21,501 nt of DNA from Actinomycetes bacterium (GTDB taxonomy: Bacteria; Actinomycetota; Coriobacteriia; Coriobacteriales; Eggerthellaceae): contig JAEZDJ010000054.1 of the NCBI GenBank assembly GCA_023429565.1, positions 1 to 21,501 on the forward strand. Reading direction: 5' to 3'. Shown one piece after another: positions 1 through 6,664 of this stretch. Every line of letters begins with the position of its first letter. Position 1 is the first letter of the stretch. Under the pieces are notes generated by a model. The model worked only from the letters and a program-made list of their open reading frames with translations, had not been told where the DNA came from and made no database searches. Both the position numbers and the translations under genes were made by a program.

Positions 1-1
1 T

Positions 2-127
2 ACAGAAAAACGTAGAGATTTCCCGGACGGAGCACCCCTCAGGCTGTCCCTAGTGCAGGAAAACCTGCAATTAGTCAGGCAAAACAAACCTGCATTGAAA
101 ACCTGCACTAGAGATTACAAACTCCCG
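2..127. repeat. 126-bp repeat, left copy
   Basis: This stretch is the exact reverse complement of 21376-21501; identity stops at 128 (c here, t expected from the other copy). Inside it, TGCAGG (54-59) and CCTGCA (64-69) form a hairpin with an AAAA loop. CTAGTGCAGG (50-59) is repeated inverted at 102-111, and several copies of CCTGCA are present. Such clustered short repeats resemble the end of an insertion sequence, but no transposase is visible. The element probably continues outside the window. The family is not recognised. Confidence 0.9.
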
Positions 128-730
128 CGGCCATGGCGCAAGTGGATGACGGCAAGTGCAGGGGGAAGCGGTGGAGGGCGGGCGACATGTTTTGCCATGC
201 GGATCGTCTCTTGGGAAGGCGACGTCCCAGGAGCGTTCCTGACGAGGCCCTTGCCCAGAGGTATCGGCCCTTGTCGAGCTGGGCGCGGCCGAGACGGAAT
301 GCCCGGACCCCAAGTTCGCTCGGGAAGTACGACAATGATCGAAAAAGGATGGAATGCGCCCAAAACACGCCAATTGTGACATCGGGGCGAGAAGCTGGCC
401 TGCCTTTACGGCCTCTGCCTTCCGATATGATTTCATCTCTTTTTTCAGAGGCTCCCGATCAGGCGATTTGCGGAAAGCGAAGGAACCGCCTCCCATCGCG
501 CCCGCTCGACGGGCGGCGGTCGCGCTCTCGATTGTCGCAATTGGTGAGAAAATGGCAGCTCCAGGGGGTTCGCCCGAACACGCAGTCCGCCGGCTTCGCC
601 GACGGCGGAGTCGACGCGGTCGACAGCGGGCTGACGGCGAAGGGCCAGCGCTCCGGAATGTCGCCGCTGAGAATGCCGCAGAGGCGTGGCACCCGCCAGA
701 AACAGTGAAGGACCATAATGATTAAACCGA
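128..730. other. Stretch without a convincing gene
   Basis: Open frames exist on both strands, but they overlap one another. Their products are rich in Arg, Pro and Ser, as expected from chance frames in GC-rich DNA, and none shows a recognisable domain. A short stem-loop (TCCGCCG 586-592 with CGGCGGA 603-609) is the only structure seen. It could be decayed sequence between the repeat element and ssrA. Confidence 0.5.
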
Positions 731-777
731 CATAAAAATGCCGCTTGATCAGCATAAGCTCTAGATCAAGCGGCATT
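731..777 (-). terminator. Intrinsic terminator of ssrA
   Basis: A perfect 14-bp stem pairs 737-750 with 764-777 around a 13-nt loop. Read on the minus strand, it is followed by TTTTTAT. It lies about 8 nt beyond the 3' end of tmRNA, which fits termination of the minus-strand ssrA transcript. No T-run follows on the plus strand. Confidence 0.85.
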
Positions 778-784
778 GATGTCG

Positions 785-1136
785 TGGTGGAGGCGCGGAG
801 AATCGAACTCCGGTCCATACTACATTTTCGATGAGGCTCTACAAGCTTAGTCAATGGTCGGATTTCGGATAGGCGAGGTCCATCGACAAACGGAGCCTAT
901 CCCAGTCGGTTCAATCTTTACCTAAGCCATACCGGCTACGTGCTTAGGTGCATTCTCCTTAATGATGTCAGATCCTGAGTCGGAGAAATCCCAGGGTGAC
1001 AGCTAGGCGCAATTAAGCAGCCATAGCGAGCTGTTGCTTGTTGCCAATTAAATTGACGGTACCCCTGTTTAACGTGGCGAGGAGACCACGACCTGCTCCT
1101 CATTTCAAACGTACCATGTCGAAACCAGTCGCCCCC
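785..1136 (-). ncRNA. ssrA: tmRNA (ssrA)
   Basis: This is transfer-messenger RNA, which with SmpB rescues ribosomes stalled on broken mRNA and tags the nascent peptide for proteolysis. On the minus strand it begins GGGGGCGACTGG and ends in a T-arm (GGTTCGATTC-like, here GAGTTCGATTCTC) and an encoded CCA. The first seven bases pair with CGCCTCC before ACCA to form a 7-bp acceptor stem with one G-U pair. Length is about 352 nt, typical of one-piece tmRNA. The tag frame ends at a TAA at 1013-1015 and reads GNKQQLAMAA over 1016-1045. The resume codon could be GGC at 1043-1045 or lie further upstream (GTC at 1055-1057). The usual end is ALAA; here it is AMAA. Confidence 0.95.
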
Positions 1137-1295
1137 ATTGCGTTGCTCAAGACGATCGCGGGAAAACGCGGTCGCATGCCAAGGGTCGAAGGTCCACCTT
1201 GTCAAAGAACTGTCGGAAAACGTGGCGCCTTTATTGCTTTCCGGCGTTTCCTCGTCGGCCAGTCGAATGCATTTCCTGCCTCATGAGGAAGCTCT

Positions 1296-1323
1296 ATTCT
1301 AGTCGCGCGGAGGCTTTTGTCAA
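1296..1323 (-). promoter_or_regulatory. Sigma-70-type promoter for ssrA
   Basis: On the minus strand, TTGACA (1323-1318), a 16-nt spacer and TAGAAT (1301-1296) form a near-consensus promoter. Transcription would start near 1289, giving a leader of about 150 nt before mature tmRNA at 1136, consistent with 5' processing by RNase P. The promoter diverges from the one for the L,D-transpeptidase gene. Confidence 0.65.
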
Positions 1324-1466
1324 GCGAGGCGGGGCTGTCGGGGGCTTCCGGGGTTGCTGGCACGCTGCCTGTCGGCGATCCTCGTGCATTCAATGGCGAA
1401 TTTGTGGTGCGTGTCATGAATTGTTATCGACAATCGTTTTATCATGAAGGGTATGGAGCGATGTAT

Positions 1467-1475
1467 TGGTACAAT
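1467..1475 (+). promoter_or_regulatory. Possible extended -10 promoter for L,D-transpeptidase
   Basis: TGGTACAAT (1467-1475) matches an extended -10 element. No good -35 is seen about 17 nt upstream. Transcription would start near 1482, leaving a short leader before ATG 1507. Confidence 0.4.
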
Positions 1476-1506
1476 ATGGCACAGTCCCCGATTCATGTGA
1501 GCGGTT

Positions 1507-3246
1507 ATGGATAACAAGAAGAAAAACAAGGGTTCGCACGGCCGTCATTCTGCGGAAGCCTTGTCGTCAAATGGTGGGGGTGGACCCCAAGACGCTGGCT
1601 TTCGGCCGGCATCGAATGATTCCGTACTCCCTTCGCCCAAGGGTGTCGTTGAGGGTGTGCGTCTTCCTCTGTCTCCCCAGCCTGCCGTCGCCTTGCCTTC
1701 GCCGGTTGCTCCGGGGGGCTCCTGGCAGGGTGGCGCATTGCCAGGTGAGCCAACGGGGATTCCCTATGGCGCACAAGGTTTCATTCCGGCGAGCCCTCTG
1801 CCTTCAACGGATGATGGGGCAGATGATTCCCGCAGGCACAGGCCCCTCAAAATCGTCGGCATCGTGCTGGCGGCCCTCGTTGGCTTGCTGCTTGTCGCCT
1901 ATCTTGCCGGAGGAATCTATTTTACCGGACGGTTCATGCCCAACACGACGCTTGGCCAGCACGATGTATCCCTGAAGACGGCAAGCGAGGTTCAGGACTA
2001 TCTTTCGGCGGAGTTGTCTGACTACGCAGTCTCCGTTTCCGGCCAGGGGTTTTCGATGAAGCTGTCCGCGAGCGATGCGGGCATCACCCTGGATGGAGAA
2101 GGTATCACCAAAAGCATGTTGTCGGATACCAACCCCTGGCTGTGGCCCCTCGAGATCACGCGTTCCCATGACGAGACCGAGAAACTGGCCGCATCGTACA
2201 ACGAGGGCGGTCTCGCGACCGCTGTTCGGGAGGCTGTCGACGAGTTCAACGCCTCCGCAACCCAGCCGACAGACGCAACCATAGCATTCAGCACCGCCGC
2301 CGATGCGTACACGGTGCAAACCGAAGCCGTCGGCACGGCCCTTGACGCCGATGCGGTGGTCGAAGTCGTTGACCAGGCCGTCGTCTCTCTGCAGCCGACC
2401 GCGAAACTGACCGAAGATGCCTTGCTGCAGCCGACGGTTCTGTCGACGAACGCCTCCCTGAGAAGCGCTGCCGATTCGGCAAATCAGATGATCAAGGCGA
2501 ACATGCAGCTTGTCATGGGGGGCACGGTAGTCGGATCGGTCACGCCCGAACTCGTGTCCTCGTGGGTTCGTCTCGGCGACGACCTTTCGGCGACACTCGA
2601 CGAGTCCGCCTTGACGGCATGGGTTGACGGCCTTGTGTCGTCGTGCAACACGGTGGGGACGTCCCGCACCTATACGAGGCCGGATGGCAAGGTGATCACG
2701 ATTTCAGGCGGCGTGTATGGCTGGTCGGTCGACCGTGACGCGTTGCTCACTGCGGTCAAGGAAGGGGTGTCGGCCGGGACTGTCGCCACCGTCGATGTGC
2801 CTTGCACGACCACCGGGACGGCATACAACGGTGCAGGAGCGCGTGACTGGTCTGCCCGTTACTGTGACATCGACCTCTCTGAGCAGCATGTCCGCTTCTA
2901 CGACGAGTCGGGTGCCCTCATTTGGGAATCCGACTGCATTTCTGGCACTCCCGATGGAACCCATGACACGTCGACCGGGGTTTATTGGGTGAACCAGAAG
3001 GCAAGCCCCTCAAAGCTCATTGGATATGAGAACGGCAAGAAGATATATGAATCGACCGTTCAATATTGGATGCCTTTCGTGGGGAATGCCATTGGCCTGC
3101 ATGATGCCGATTGGCAACCGGACTTTGGGGGAACCATGTACCGAGAGGGATACGGCAGCCATGGTTGCATCAACCTGCCTCCTGCGCTTGCCGCTTCGCT
3201 CTATGGCATCATCAAGTCCGGTGACGTCGTGGTTTGCCACTGGTAG
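1507..3246 (+). CDS. Membrane-anchored L,D-transpeptidase (YkuD family)
   Basis: This enzyme likely forms 3-3 crosslinks in peptidoglycan or attaches material to it, acting on the outer face of the membrane. The 579-aa protein has a Pro/Gly/Ser-rich cytoplasmic tail (about 1-113), one transmembrane segment (about 115-139), a long extracellular region resembling the peptidoglycan-binding-like domain found in front of many YkuD domains (about 150-430), and a C-terminal YkuD catalytic domain. The active-site signature is clear: His532, then SHGCIN with nucleophile Cys554. The domain order is like Enterococcus faecium Ldtfm. The start is ATG 1507; the ribosome-binding site in front of it is weak. 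It is transcribed alone, divergently from ssrA, and has no evident link with the nif genes. Confidence 0.9.
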   Translation: MDNKKKNKGSHGRHSAEALSSNGGGGPQDAGFRPASNDSVLPSPKGVVEGVRLPLSPQPAVALPSPVAPGGSWQGGALPGEPTGIPYGAQGFIPASPLPSTDDGADDSRRHRPLKIVGIVLAALVGLLLVAYLAGGIYFTGRFMPNTTLGQHDVSLKTASEVQDYLSAELSDYAVSVSGQGFSMKLSASDAGITLDGEGITKSMLSDTNPWLWPLEITRSHDETEKLAASYNEGGLATAVREAVDEFNASATQPTDATIAFSTAADAYTVQTEAVGTALDADAVVEVVDQAVVSLQPTAKLTEDALLQPTVLSTNASLRSAADSANQMIKANMQLVMGGTVVGSVTPELVSSWVRLGDDLSATLDESALTAWVDGLVSSCNTVGTSRTYTRPDGKVITISGGVYGWSVDRDALLTAVKEGVSAGTVATVDVPCTTTGTAYNGAGARDWSARYCDIDLSEQHVRFYDESGALIWESDCISGTPDGTHDTSTGVYWVNQKASPSKLIGYENGKKIYESTVQYWMPFVGNAIGLHDADWQPDFGGTMYREGYGSHGCINLPPALAASLYGIIKSGDVVVCHW

Positions 3247-3322
3247 AGGCGATTTTGCTTCCCGGGCTTCACCTCCGGGGCGGGTTGCACGGTTCGTCAC
3301 AGCCTCCTCGCCGAAGCCTTAC

Positions 3323-3370
3323 GCCGCAGCCCTGCTCCGTTAAATCTGCATTACGGAGGAGGGCTGCGGC
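3323..3370. terminator. Long stem-loop after the L,D-transpeptidase gene
   Basis: 3323-3340 pairs with 3353-3370 over 18 positions with one mismatch, around a 12-nt loop. No T-run follows on either strand, so it may be a non-canonical terminator or an mRNA-stabilising structure between the transpeptidase gene and nifV. Confidence 0.5.
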
Positions 3371-3405
3371 TGTCTGCTGAAACGGAGACGGTCATACTTT
3401 CCCCC

Positions 3406-4581
3406 ATGAAAGAGCATGCATTGCAAACGGTTTTTTATGATGACACCACCTTGCGTGACGGCGGTCAGGCGGCGGGGGTGGTGTTTTCCCATGACGAGAA
3501 GCTGGCCATCGCCCACTTGCTCGACGAGGCCGGCATTGATCAGATTGAGGCTGGCATTCCCGCCATGGGCGGCAGCGAACGGGTTCTGCTGGAAGACTTG
3601 GCGGCGGCGGGGCTGCGGGCGAGCGTGCTTGCCTGGTGCCGTGCTCAGGAGGCCGACATTGATGCTGCCGTGGCCTGCGGGGTTGATGCGGTTGGTATTT
3701 CTGTGCCGGCCAGCGACATACAGCTGTCCGGCAAGTTGAGCAAGGGCCGCGGATGGGCTGTCGAGGCTCTTTGCCGCAGCGTCGCTCGCGCCAAGGAGGC
3801 CGGCCTCTATGTTTCGGCCGATGCCGAGGACGCGAGCCGCGCCGATCCCCTGTTCCTTGCAGAATTGGCCCGTGCGGCGGAATCCGAAGGCGCCGACCGG
3901 TTTCGCTACTGCGACACCTTGGGCGTTCTCGATCCGGGCAGGACCCTCCGGGCCATACGTGACCTCCACGAAGCCACGACGCTGCCATTGGAGGTTCATA
4001 TGCACGACGACTTCGGCATGGCGACGGCGAACACGCTTGCTGCCGTGCGAGGCGGAGCATCTTGGGTGAGCACGACGGTGGCCGGTCTCGGCGAACGGGC
4101 GGGAAACGCAGCTCTCGAACAAGTCGTCATGTCGTTGTGGCTTCATGAGGGAGTGCGGCCTTCGGTCGATGTCACCCACCTGCGTCAGCTTGCGCAGACC
4201 GTCCTTGACGCCGCGGGCTTGCCGATTCCCTTTGATGCCCCCATCATCGGATCGAACGTGTTCCGGCATGAGAGCGGAATCCATGTCGATGGTTTGCTGA
4301 AGGACTCCCGAACTTACGAACTCTACGACCCGGCGCTGGTGGGTGCGGAGCGCGAGGTGGTCATCGGGGTTCATTCAGGAACGCATGGCGTGCTGGCAAA
4401 ATTGACAGAACTCGGTCGGCATCCTTCATCCTCTCAGGCGCGTGCTCTCGTGCCTGGCGTCCATCGGGAGGCGAGCCGTCTCAAGCGTGCGCTTTCTGAC
4501 AGGGAATTGCTCGCTCTTTGGGATGCGGCGCATCCTCCTCGGGATGACGATGAATGCTCATCTCAAGATGACGGACGGTGA
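3406..4581 (+). CDS. nifV: Homocitrate synthase NifV
   Basis: NifV condenses acetyl-CoA with 2-oxoglutarate to give homocitrate, the organic ligand of FeMo-co. The 391-aa protein is a full-length DRE-TIM metallolyase. Visible signatures are DTTLRDGGQ (residues 13-21), the metal-binding VHMHDD segment near residue 200, the GLGERAGNA motif, and the C-terminal ESGIHVDG segment. The first motif is normally DTTLRDGEQ, so residue 20 is Gly in place of Glu. The metal-ligand Asp18 is kept. C. pasteurianum splits NifV into two subunits, while this one is a single chain. The start is ATG 3406, with a weak ribosome-binding site (GGAG about 18 nt upstream). The gene lies 5' of nifH on the same strand but is separated from it by the nif promoter and leader, so it may be expressed separately. 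Assignment as NifV rather than isopropylmalate synthase rests mainly on context and length. Confidence 0.9.
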   Translation: MKEHALQTVFYDDTTLRDGGQAAGVVFSHDEKLAIAHLLDEAGIDQIEAGIPAMGGSERVLLEDLAAAGLRASVLAWCRAQEADIDAAVACGVDAVGISVPASDIQLSGKLSKGRGWAVEALCRSVARAKEAGLYVSADAEDASRADPLFLAELARAAESEGADRFRYCDTLGVLDPGRTLRAIRDLHEATTLPLEVHMHDDFGMATANTLAAVRGGASWVSTTVAGLGERAGNAALEQVVMSLWLHEGVRPSVDVTHLRQLAQTVLDAAGLPIPFDAPIIGSNVFRHESGIHVDGLLKDSRTYELYDPALVGAEREVVIGVHSGTHGVLAKLTELGRHPSSSQARALVPGVHREASRLKRALSDRELLALWDAAHPPRDDDECSSQDDGR

Positions 4582-4724
4582 CATGCCCCGTTCATCTGGC
4601 CGATCTTGGTCGTTTTTCAGCGCTTTCGTCTGTTCTTGGATGTCCTCTTCGTCTGGTTTGCGTGCGCTGCGCAGCATTTTACGAGGATTAATGCTCCCGA
4701 AACATACCATCCATCGCTTTCCCC

Positions 4725-4730
4725 TATAGT
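4725..4730 (+). promoter_or_regulatory. Probable nif operon promoter (-10 element)
   Basis: TATAGT at 4725-4730 is a good -10 hexamer. The -35 region (near 4702-4707) does not match consensus. The predicted start is about 4737, one base before the first leader hairpin. No -24/-12 sigma-54 promoter was found upstream of nifH. TTCGTCTG occurs twice in the 120 bp upstream and might be part of a binding site. Confidence 0.5.
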
Positions 4731-4737
4731 GGGGTCA

Positions 4738-4779
4738 GTCGCAGCAAGGATGCGCGACGAATTCTGTGAACGAGCACAG
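4738..4779 (+). promoter_or_regulatory. ANTAR target RNA: tandem hexaloop hairpins
   Basis: Hairpin P1 has stem 4738-4745/4752-4758 (7 bp with A4743 bulged) and loop AAGGAT (4746-4751). Hairpin P2 has stem CTGTG (4764-4768)/CACAG (4775-4779) and loop AACGAG (4769-4774). Both are hexaloops with A at position 1 and G at position 4, the hallmark of RNA bound by ANTAR antiterminators such as EutV. They are 5 nt apart and lie upstream of an intrinsic terminator. An ANTAR regulator is encoded at 15479-16051. A possible third, weak hairpin, GGC-ATTGAA-GCC (4790-4801), also has A1/G4 and shares bases with the terminator. Binding is inferred. Confidence 0.8.
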
Positions 4780-4798
4780 GCATAACTGAGGCATTGAA

Positions 4799-4836
4799 GC
4801 CCGTATTCCGACGAAGGTCGGGGTGCGGGCTTTTTT
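4799..4836 (+). terminator. Leader terminator upstream of nifH
   Basis: A 14-bp stem (4799-4812 with 4817-4830, including three G-U pairs) closed by GAAG is followed by six T's (4831-4836). It lies between the probable nif promoter and nifH ATG 4887. A strong terminator at this place only makes sense as a regulated attenuator, controlled here presumably by the ANTAR protein. Confidence 0.9.
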
Positions 4837-4886
4837 CATGTCTCGATCCGTACGTTGCATGCAGGACGAGTGAGAAGGAGAACATC

Positions 4887-5711
4887 ATGCGACAGGTAGC
4901 AATCTACGGCAAGGGCGGGATCGGGAAGTCGACCACGACTCAGAACCTCACGAGCGCCTTGGCCACTCATCTTGGCAAGAAGATCATGCTGATCGGCTGC
5001 GATCCCAAGGCAGACTCGACCCGCATGCTCCTGGGAGGCCTCGCACAGCGGACCGTGCTCGACACGCTGCGCGAGGAAGGCGACGAAATCGAGCTTGAGA
5101 ACATCATGAAGGATGGCTTCGGCGACATCCATTGCGTCGAGTCGGGCGGCCCCGAGCCCGGCGTGGGCTGCGCGGGACGCGGCATCATCACCTCCATCAA
5201 CATGCTCGAGCAGATGGGCGCCTACACCGAAGACCTCGACTACGTGTTCTACGACGTCCTGGGCGACGTCGTCTGCGGCGGGTTCGCCATGCCCATCCGC
5301 GAGGGCAAGGCCCAGGAGATCTATGTTGTTGCTTCTGGCGAGCTCATGGCCATGTATGCGGCCAACAACATCTGCAAAGGCGTTCAGAAGTATGCAAACT
5401 CTGGCGGCGTGCGTCTCGGCGGCGTCATTTGCAACTCACGTAAGGTTGACGGTGAGCGCGAGCTGCTGGATGCCTTCGCCAAGCAGTTGGGAAGCCAGCT
5501 CATCTACTTCGTGCCCCGCGACAACATCGTCCAGCACGCTGAGATCAACAAGAAGGTCGTCATCGAGTTCGAGCCGGAATGCACCCAGGCTGACGAGTAT
5601 CGTGGCTTGGCGGAAGCGGTCGACTCCAACGACATGTTCGTCACTCCCAAGCCGCTCACGCAGGATGACCTTGAAGACCTCATGATGGAGCATGGCTTCT
5701 TGGGGATCTAG
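4887..5711 (+). CDS. nifH: Nitrogenase iron protein NifH
   Basis: NifH is the dinitrogenase reductase: a homodimer with one bridging [4Fe-4S] cluster that passes electrons to NifDK using MgATP, and that also takes part in cofactor maturation. The 274-aa protein has the P-loop GKGGIGKST (residues 8-16), cluster ligands Cys95 (GVGCAGRG) and Cys130 (DVVCGGF), and Arg98, the position ADP-ribosylated by DraT in some bacteria. No draT or draG is in the window. ATG 4887 has AAGGAG six bases upstream. Longer in-frame starts near 4794 are rejected because they lie in the leader terminator. It is the first gene after the attenuator, and a stem-loop region separates it from nifI1. Confidence 0.98.
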   Translation: MRQVAIYGKGGIGKSTTTQNLTSALATHLGKKIMLIGCDPKADSTRMLLGGLAQRTVLDTLREEGDEIELENIMKDGFGDIHCVESGGPEPGVGCAGRGIITSINMLEQMGAYTEDLDYVFYDVLGDVVCGGFAMPIREGKAQEIYVVASGELMAMYAANNICKGVQKYANSGGVRLGGVICNSRKVDGERELLDAFAKQLGSQLIYFVPRDNIVQHAEINKKVVIEFEPECTQADEYRGLAEAVDSNDMFVTPKPLTQDDLEDLMMEHGFLGI

Positions 5712-5769
5712 CCACGATGCAGCAGGTGCCCCCGAGGTTGTTGCGTCGTGATCAGACGCCCTCGACGGG

Positions 5770-5844
5770 TCCTGCCGCCTCCTGAGGCAGGATGGATGCG
5801 CGGCTTGGCGGCGCACGAGAAATCCGTCCTGAACTCCGTTTTTT
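5770..5844 (+). promoter_or_regulatory. Two mutually exclusive stem-loops between nifH and nifI1
   Basis: Stem A pairs TCCTGCC (5770-5776) with GGCAGGA (5786-5792). Stem B pairs CAGGATGGAT (5788-5797) with ATCCGTCCTG (5822-5831), extended by GCGC (5798-5801/5811-5814). They share 5788-5792, so both cannot form at once. Six T's (5839-5844) follow stem B after 7 nt. This could be a weak terminator or an mRNA-processing/stability structure that lets nifH exceed the downstream genes. Confidence 0.5.
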
Positions 5845-5888
5845 GCAGCGTGCGTGCTGACGAGACCATGACGAGAGAGGAATGTCCC

Positions 5889-6215
5889 ATGCAACTCATA
5901 CGTGCAATCGTCCGACCGGAAAAGGCGTCGGACGTGATGAAGGATCTGCTGGAAGCTGATTTTCCCGCCATCACCAAAATGAGCGTGTTCGGCCGCGGCC
6001 GCCAGATGGGCGTGAAGGTCGGCGACCTGGTGTACGACGAGATACCCAAGGAAATGCTGATGATCGTCTGCGAGGACGACGATGCCGACGACGCCATTCG
6101 CGTGATCCTCGGATCGGCGCGCACGGGCGAGAGCGGCAACTATGGAGACGGTCGCATCTTCGTCTCCCCCGTGGAAGAGACCTATACCGTCTCGAACGGA
6201 AAGGCTGGTCTGTAG
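5889..6215 (+). CDS. nifI1: PII-like nitrogenase regulator NifI1
   Basis: NifI1 is a GlnB/PII-family protein (108 aa) which, together with NifI2, binds NifDK and blocks its activity when fixed nitrogen is available; 2-oxoglutarate and ATP relieve this in methanogens. The sequence starts MQLIRAIVRPEK, the typical PII opening, and has the C-terminal GDGRIFV strand of PII proteins (near residues 85-92). ATG 5889 is preferred: AGAGAGG lies just upstream. ATG 5868 is in frame but lacks a good ribosome-binding site. The position between nifH and nifD, followed by nifI2, is the conserved archaeal and clostridial arrangement and is the main reason for calling NifI1 rather than GlnB. Confidence 0.93.
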   Translation: MQLIRAIVRPEKASDVMKDLLEADFPAITKMSVFGRGRQMGVKVGDLVYDEIPKEMLMIVCEDDDADDAIRVILGSARTGESGNYGDGRIFVSPVEETYTVSNGKAGL

Positions 6216-6266
6216 GGAGCGCATCTCGCGATCCCTATATTCCTGCATTCCGAAAGGAGATGGATC

Positions 6267-6650
6267 ATGAAGGAAATCATGGCAATCGTGCGGCCCGACA
6301 AAGTCGGCGCCACGAAAAGCGCGTTGGCCGAGGCGGGATTCCCCTCGTTCACGTGTCAGGTGGTGCTCGGCCGCGGCAAGAAGCTCATGGACCGCACGCT
6401 GGCAAGCGTCATTCTCGATGAGGGAGAGCTGCCGGTCGATCATGTGGGCGAGGCTTTGTCCGAACCTCTGCGTCTCATATCGAAGCGCATGTTCACGCTG
6501 ATTGTGGAAGAAGAGGATGTTCCTGTAGTGGTGAAGTTGATCATCGACACCAACTCAACCTCTTCTCCCGGCGATGGCAAGGTATTCGTATTGCCTATCA
6601 ATGAGAGCTACCGCGTCCGTAATGGCGAACGTGCCGCAGACGCCTACTAA
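6267..6650 (+). CDS. nifI2: PII-like nitrogenase regulator NifI2
   Basis: This is the second PII-family protein (127 aa), partner of NifI1 in the post-translational ammonia switch-off of nitrogenase. It starts MKEIMAIVRPDK and carries the GDGKVFVLP PII C-terminal signature. Between them lies a longer T-loop region than in GlnB, as is usual for NifI2. ATG 6267 has AAAGGAG about 8 nt upstream. The 51-nt gap from nifI1 holds a small imperfect stem-loop (6215-6235). The gene ends 14 nt before nifD, so the two are co-transcribed and probably translated in sequence. Confidence 0.94.
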   Translation: MKEIMAIVRPDKVGATKSALAEAGFPSFTCQVVLGRGKKLMDRTLASVILDEGELPVDHVGEALSEPLRLISKRMFTLIVEEEDVPVVVKLIIDTNSTSSPGDGKVFVLPINESYRVRNGERAADAY

Positions 6651-6664
6651 GGTTGGTGAAGGAT

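Noticed and set aside
53..725. Several open frames on both strands upstream of ssrA
   Set aside because: They overlap each other, are rich in Arg/Pro/Ser and show no domain or good ribosome-binding site; part of one runs into ssrA.
4582..4737. Sigma-54 promoter with NifA site upstream of nifH
   Set aside because: No GG-N10-GC -12/-24 element was found in a suitable place; a sigma-70 -10 and an attenuator are present instead.
4794..4886. Longer N-terminus for NifH
   Set aside because: The extra codons lie across the leader terminator and have no ribosome-binding site; ATG 4887 has a good one and gives the standard NifH start.
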